From contig WRAL01000078.1 of assembly GCA_009780285.1 (NCBI GenBank), forward strand, positions 1 through 6,767: a stretch of DNA of 6,767 nucleotides, read 5' to 3'. The position numbers and the translations under genes are program-made. Numbering within the stretch: the stretch's first letter is position 1; each line of letters starts with the position of its first letter. The notes below the pieces were generated by a model. The model was not told where the DNA came from. It searched no databases and was given only the letters and a program-made list of their open reading frames with translations. Positions 5,012 through 6,767 of the stretch are shown here, piece by piece. This stretch comes from Treponema sp. (lineage in GTDB: Bacteria > Spirochaetota > Spirochaetia > Treponematales > Breznakiellaceae).

Positions 5012-5647
5012 ATGGGAAGATATACTGGCCCGGTATGCAGAATATGCAGGACCGAGCAAAAAAAATTAATGCTTAAAGGCGCCCGCTGCAAAAGCGACAA
5101 GTGCGCCATGGACAGGAAAAGGCCCGCGCCGGGAAAGGATCCCAAGGCCAGGCCCGGCAAGCGCTCCGACTATGGGGTACAGCTGCGCGAGAAGCAGAAG
5201 CTCAAGAAAATCTACGGGATGCTGGAAAAGCAGTTCCGGCTTTTCTTCGAACGCAGCGCGCGAATGCACGGGATTACGGGCGAAAACCTTTTCGCCCAGC
5301 TTGAAAGGCGCCTGGACAACGTCGTGTACCGCCTTCGTTTCGCGTCCTCCAGAAGCCAGGCCCGGCAGCTTGTCTCGCATGGACATATTCTGGTGAACGG
5401 CAGGAAGATCAATATTCCTTCGTATTTGGTAAAGGTGAACGACGAGGTGAGCGTCGCGGAGAATAGTCGCGGAATGACCTTGGTGAAGGACGCGCTTAAG
5501 GAATTCGGAAGATCCGGGGTGATGCCCTGGCTGTCCCTCGATCCGGACGAGATGAAAGGCAAGTTCCTGGCCGCGCCCAAGCGCGGCGAGATCACCGATC
5601 TGGGTGATATTAAGGAACAGATGATCATCGAACACTATTCGAAGTAA
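5012..5647 (+). CDS. rpsD: 30S ribosomal protein S4 (uS4), zinc-binding form
   Basis: Primary 16S rRNA-binding protein that nucleates 30S assembly at the five-way junction and, with S5, lines the mRNA entry channel. In E. coli it also represses the alpha operon. The 211 residues fit the family (about 200-206). Cys9, Cys12, Cys26 and Cys31 form the N-terminal zinc-binding knuckle of the C+ type. The S4 RNA-binding domain starts near residue 97 (LERRLDNVVYRLRFASSRSQARQLVSHGHILVNG). The C-terminus ends with the usual QMIIEHYSK. The ATG has AGGAG at 5001-5005, 6 nt upstream. Its place between rpsK and rpoA is the ancestral alpha-operon order, but in Borrelia and, as I recall, Treponema pallidum rpsD lies elsewhere. 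Base composition resembles its neighbours. Confidence 0.98.
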   Translation: MGRYTGPVCRICRTEQKKLMLKGARCKSDKCAMDRKRPAPGKDPKARPGKRSDYGVQLREKQKLKKIYGMLEKQFRLFFERSARMHGITGENLFAQLERRLDNVVYRLRFASSRSQARQLVSHGHILVNGRKINIPSYLVKVNDEVSVAENSRGMTLVKDALKEFGRSGVMPWLSLDPDEMKGKFLAAPKRGEITDLGDIKEQMIIEHYSK

Positions 5648-5651
5648 GGAG
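5645..5651 (+). promoter_or_regulatory. Shine-Dalgarno site of rpoA
   Basis: TAAGGAG, a seven-base match to the anti-Shine-Dalgarno sequence, begins with the TAA stop of rpsD and lies 5 nt before the rpoA ATG. It is among the strongest ribosome-binding sites here and overlaps the preceding stop, which suggests efficient re-initiation. Confidence 0.8.
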
Positions 5652-5656
5652 ACCTC

Positions 5657-6721
5657 ATGGCCCGTAAAAACCTCATTCAGGGATTTAAGCGCCCCAAAGG
5701 AATCACCTTTGAGCCGGGCGAGCTTAGCCATAATTATGGCAAGTTTATTGCCAGTCCTTTTGAACCGGGCTTTGGCACTACCATAGGCAACGCCCTGCGC
5801 AGGATTCTTCTTTCCTCGATTCAGGGCTACGCCGTTACCGCGGTTAAAATCACCTCGCGCAATTCCGAGGGCAAGGCCCACGGAATTTCCAGCGAATTCG
5901 AGCTGATCCCGGGCATCAAGGAAGACACCCTCGAAGTGATCAACAGCATCAAGCAGCTGCGCGTGAAGCTTCCCGACGACGTCGAGCAGGAAACGTTCCA
6001 GTTCTCGTGGGAGGGGAAGGTCGCCGTAAAGAGCGACGATTTCGACAAGCCGGGCCAGGTGGAGGTGCTTAGCAAGGGCCTCCATATAATGACCCTTGAG
6101 GCCGACGCCAAAATCGACATCGAGATGCAGATCGACCTTGGAAGGGGATACGTGCCTTCCGAGGTGAACGAGCAGTACGTCGAGGTGGTGGGAACCATTC
6201 CGCTTGACGCGATCTATTCGCCTGTCAAGAAGGTAAAGTTCGCCGTGGAGCCGGTTCGCCTGGGGCAGCGCGGCGACTACGACAAGCTGGTTTTGGAAAT
6301 TTGGACGGACGGAACGGTCAGGCCCGAGGACGCGCTTGCCGAAGCCGCGAAGATCGCCAAGGAATACATGTCGGTGTTCATCAATTTCGACGAGGGCTAC
6401 CTGGCTTTCGACGACGAGAGCAGCGAGGACAACGAAAGGATCAAGGCGATTCTGGACACTCCGGTGGAGGAGCTTGAGCTTTCCGTGCGCTCCTCGAATT
6501 GCCTTAAAAACGCCGAGATTAAGACAATAGGCGAGCTGACCGGCAAGACCGAGGACGATATCGCCAAAACCAGAAACTTTGGCAAAAAATCCCTTCTGGA
6601 AATAAAGGAAAAGCTGAAGGAATGGAATTTAGGCCTGGGCATAACCGACTTGAAGGTTTTGAAAAACGCGGTCTACAAGGCGCCACGAAAGAAGGAAGAG
6701 GAAGAGGCAGATGAAGCATAG
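5657..6721 (+). CDS. rpoA: DNA-directed RNA polymerase subunit alpha
   Basis: The alpha subunit dimerises to scaffold beta and beta' in core RNA polymerase; its C-terminal domain binds promoter UP elements and activators. The N-terminal domain covers about residues 1-240, with SPFEPGFGTTIGNALRRILLSS (33-54), the dimerisation and beta-contact region, and AEAAKIAKEYMSVF at its end. An acidic linker follows (about 241-262, DDESSEDNE). The C-terminal domain (about 264-330) has two helix-hairpin-helix-like motifs and the DNA-contact segment VRSSNCLKNAEI, where Arg278, Asn281 and Cys282 correspond to E. coli Arg265, Asn268 and Cys269. At 354 residues it is longer than E. coli alpha (329), partly through a charged tail after 330 (KAPRKKEEEEADEA). 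TAAGGAG lies 5 nt before the start. The last 11 nt overlap rplQ. Confidence 0.99.
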   Translation: MARKNLIQGFKRPKGITFEPGELSHNYGKFIASPFEPGFGTTIGNALRRILLSSIQGYAVTAVKITSRNSEGKAHGISSEFELIPGIKEDTLEVINSIKQLRVKLPDDVEQETFQFSWEGKVAVKSDDFDKPGQVEVLSKGLHIMTLEADAKIDIEMQIDLGRGYVPSEVNEQYVEVVGTIPLDAIYSPVKKVKFAVEPVRLGQRGDYDKLVLEIWTDGTVRPEDALAEAAKIAKEYMSVFINFDEGYLAFDDESSEDNERIKAILDTPVEELELSVRSSNCLKNAEIKTIGELTGKTEDDIAKTRNFGKKSLLEIKEKLKEWNLGLGITDLKVLKNAVYKAPRKKEEEEADEA

Positions 6722-6767
6722 AAGAGGATTCAATCCGCTCCAAAGGATGGCGGCGCACCGCAAGGCC
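6711..6767 (+). CDS. rplQ: 50S ribosomal protein L17 (bL17), 3' end outside window
   Basis: Only the first 19 codons are present: MKHRRGFNPLQRMAAHRKA. The start MKHRRGF and the His-Arg-Lys near residue 17 match the L17 N-terminus (E. coli MRHRKSGRQLNRNSSHRQA), and rplQ follows rpoA in most bacteria. L17 sits near the polypeptide exit tunnel of the 50S subunit. The ATG lies inside the end of rpoA in another frame (11-nt overlap). The purine-rich GAAGAGG (6701-6707) within rpoA can serve as its ribosome-binding site, so its translation is probably coupled to rpoA. The frame is open to the last base. Confidence 0.92.
   Translation, partial: MKHRRGFNPLQRMAAHRKA

Noticed and set aside
5066..6085. 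A 339-codon minus-strand frame opposite rpsD and rpoA
   Set aside because: Antiparallel to two conserved genes, no recognisable motif, and no space for its own promoter or operon partner.
1..6767. A novel defence, mobile or biosynthetic system
   Set aside because: All coding space is taken by recognised ribosomal protein, secY and rpoA genes. There are no inverted repeats with direct-repeat flanks, integrase or transposase motifs, CRISPR-like spaced repeats or unknown genes.

Overview
This window is a compact, single-strand block of essential translation, secretion and transcription genes: the 3' part of the bacterial spc operon joined to the alpha operon. All thirteen genes lie on the + strand, in the order rpsH (5' end outside the window), rplF, rplR, rpsE, rpmD, rplO, secY, rpmJ, rpsM, rpsK, rpsD, rpoA, rplQ (3' end outside the window). 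Nearly every base is coding. Gaps between genes are 1 to 18 nt, or genes overlap by 1, 8 or 11 nt, except for one 90-nt spacer between secY and rpmJ.

The gene order is bacterial. The proteins look most like those of the Spirochaetota, in particular Treponema/Spirochaeta-type bacteria. This rests on remembered similarity of SecY (its N-terminus and the segment around YLDFFAGGAFSNFS), RpoA (start MARKNLIQGFKRPKGI and the ASPFEPGFGTTIGN segment) and S13, and on secY being followed directly by rpmJ-rpsM without adk, map or infA. It is recognition from memory, not a database result. By eye the DNA is GC-rich, AGG arginine codons are common even in ribosomal protein genes, and there is no compositional break that would suggest transfer.

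Region 1 (1-4007): small-subunit proteins S8 and S5, large-subunit proteins L6, L18, L30 and L15, then SecY, the pore of the Sec translocon. rpmD/rplO and rplO/secY overlap, which suggests translational coupling. S5 has a disordered-looking N-terminal extension of about 64 residues. Region 2 (4008-4097): a non-coding spacer with two successive GC-rich hairpins, the second followed by a T-run like an intrinsic terminator or attenuator. It marks a likely transcriptional boundary between the spc-like and alpha-like units. Region 3 (4098-6767): L36, S13, S11, S4, the RNA polymerase alpha subunit and the start of L17. S4 and L36 both keep their four zinc ligands.

The products feed ribosome assembly, co-translational export and core RNA polymerase assembly, which is why they are co-expressed in most bacteria. 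I found no mobile element, CRISPR array, RNA gene, toxin-antitoxin pair or unknown gene. The points worth a second look are the S5 extension, the secY-rpmJ spacer, and the placement of a zinc-type rpsD inside the operon of a spirochaete-like genome.
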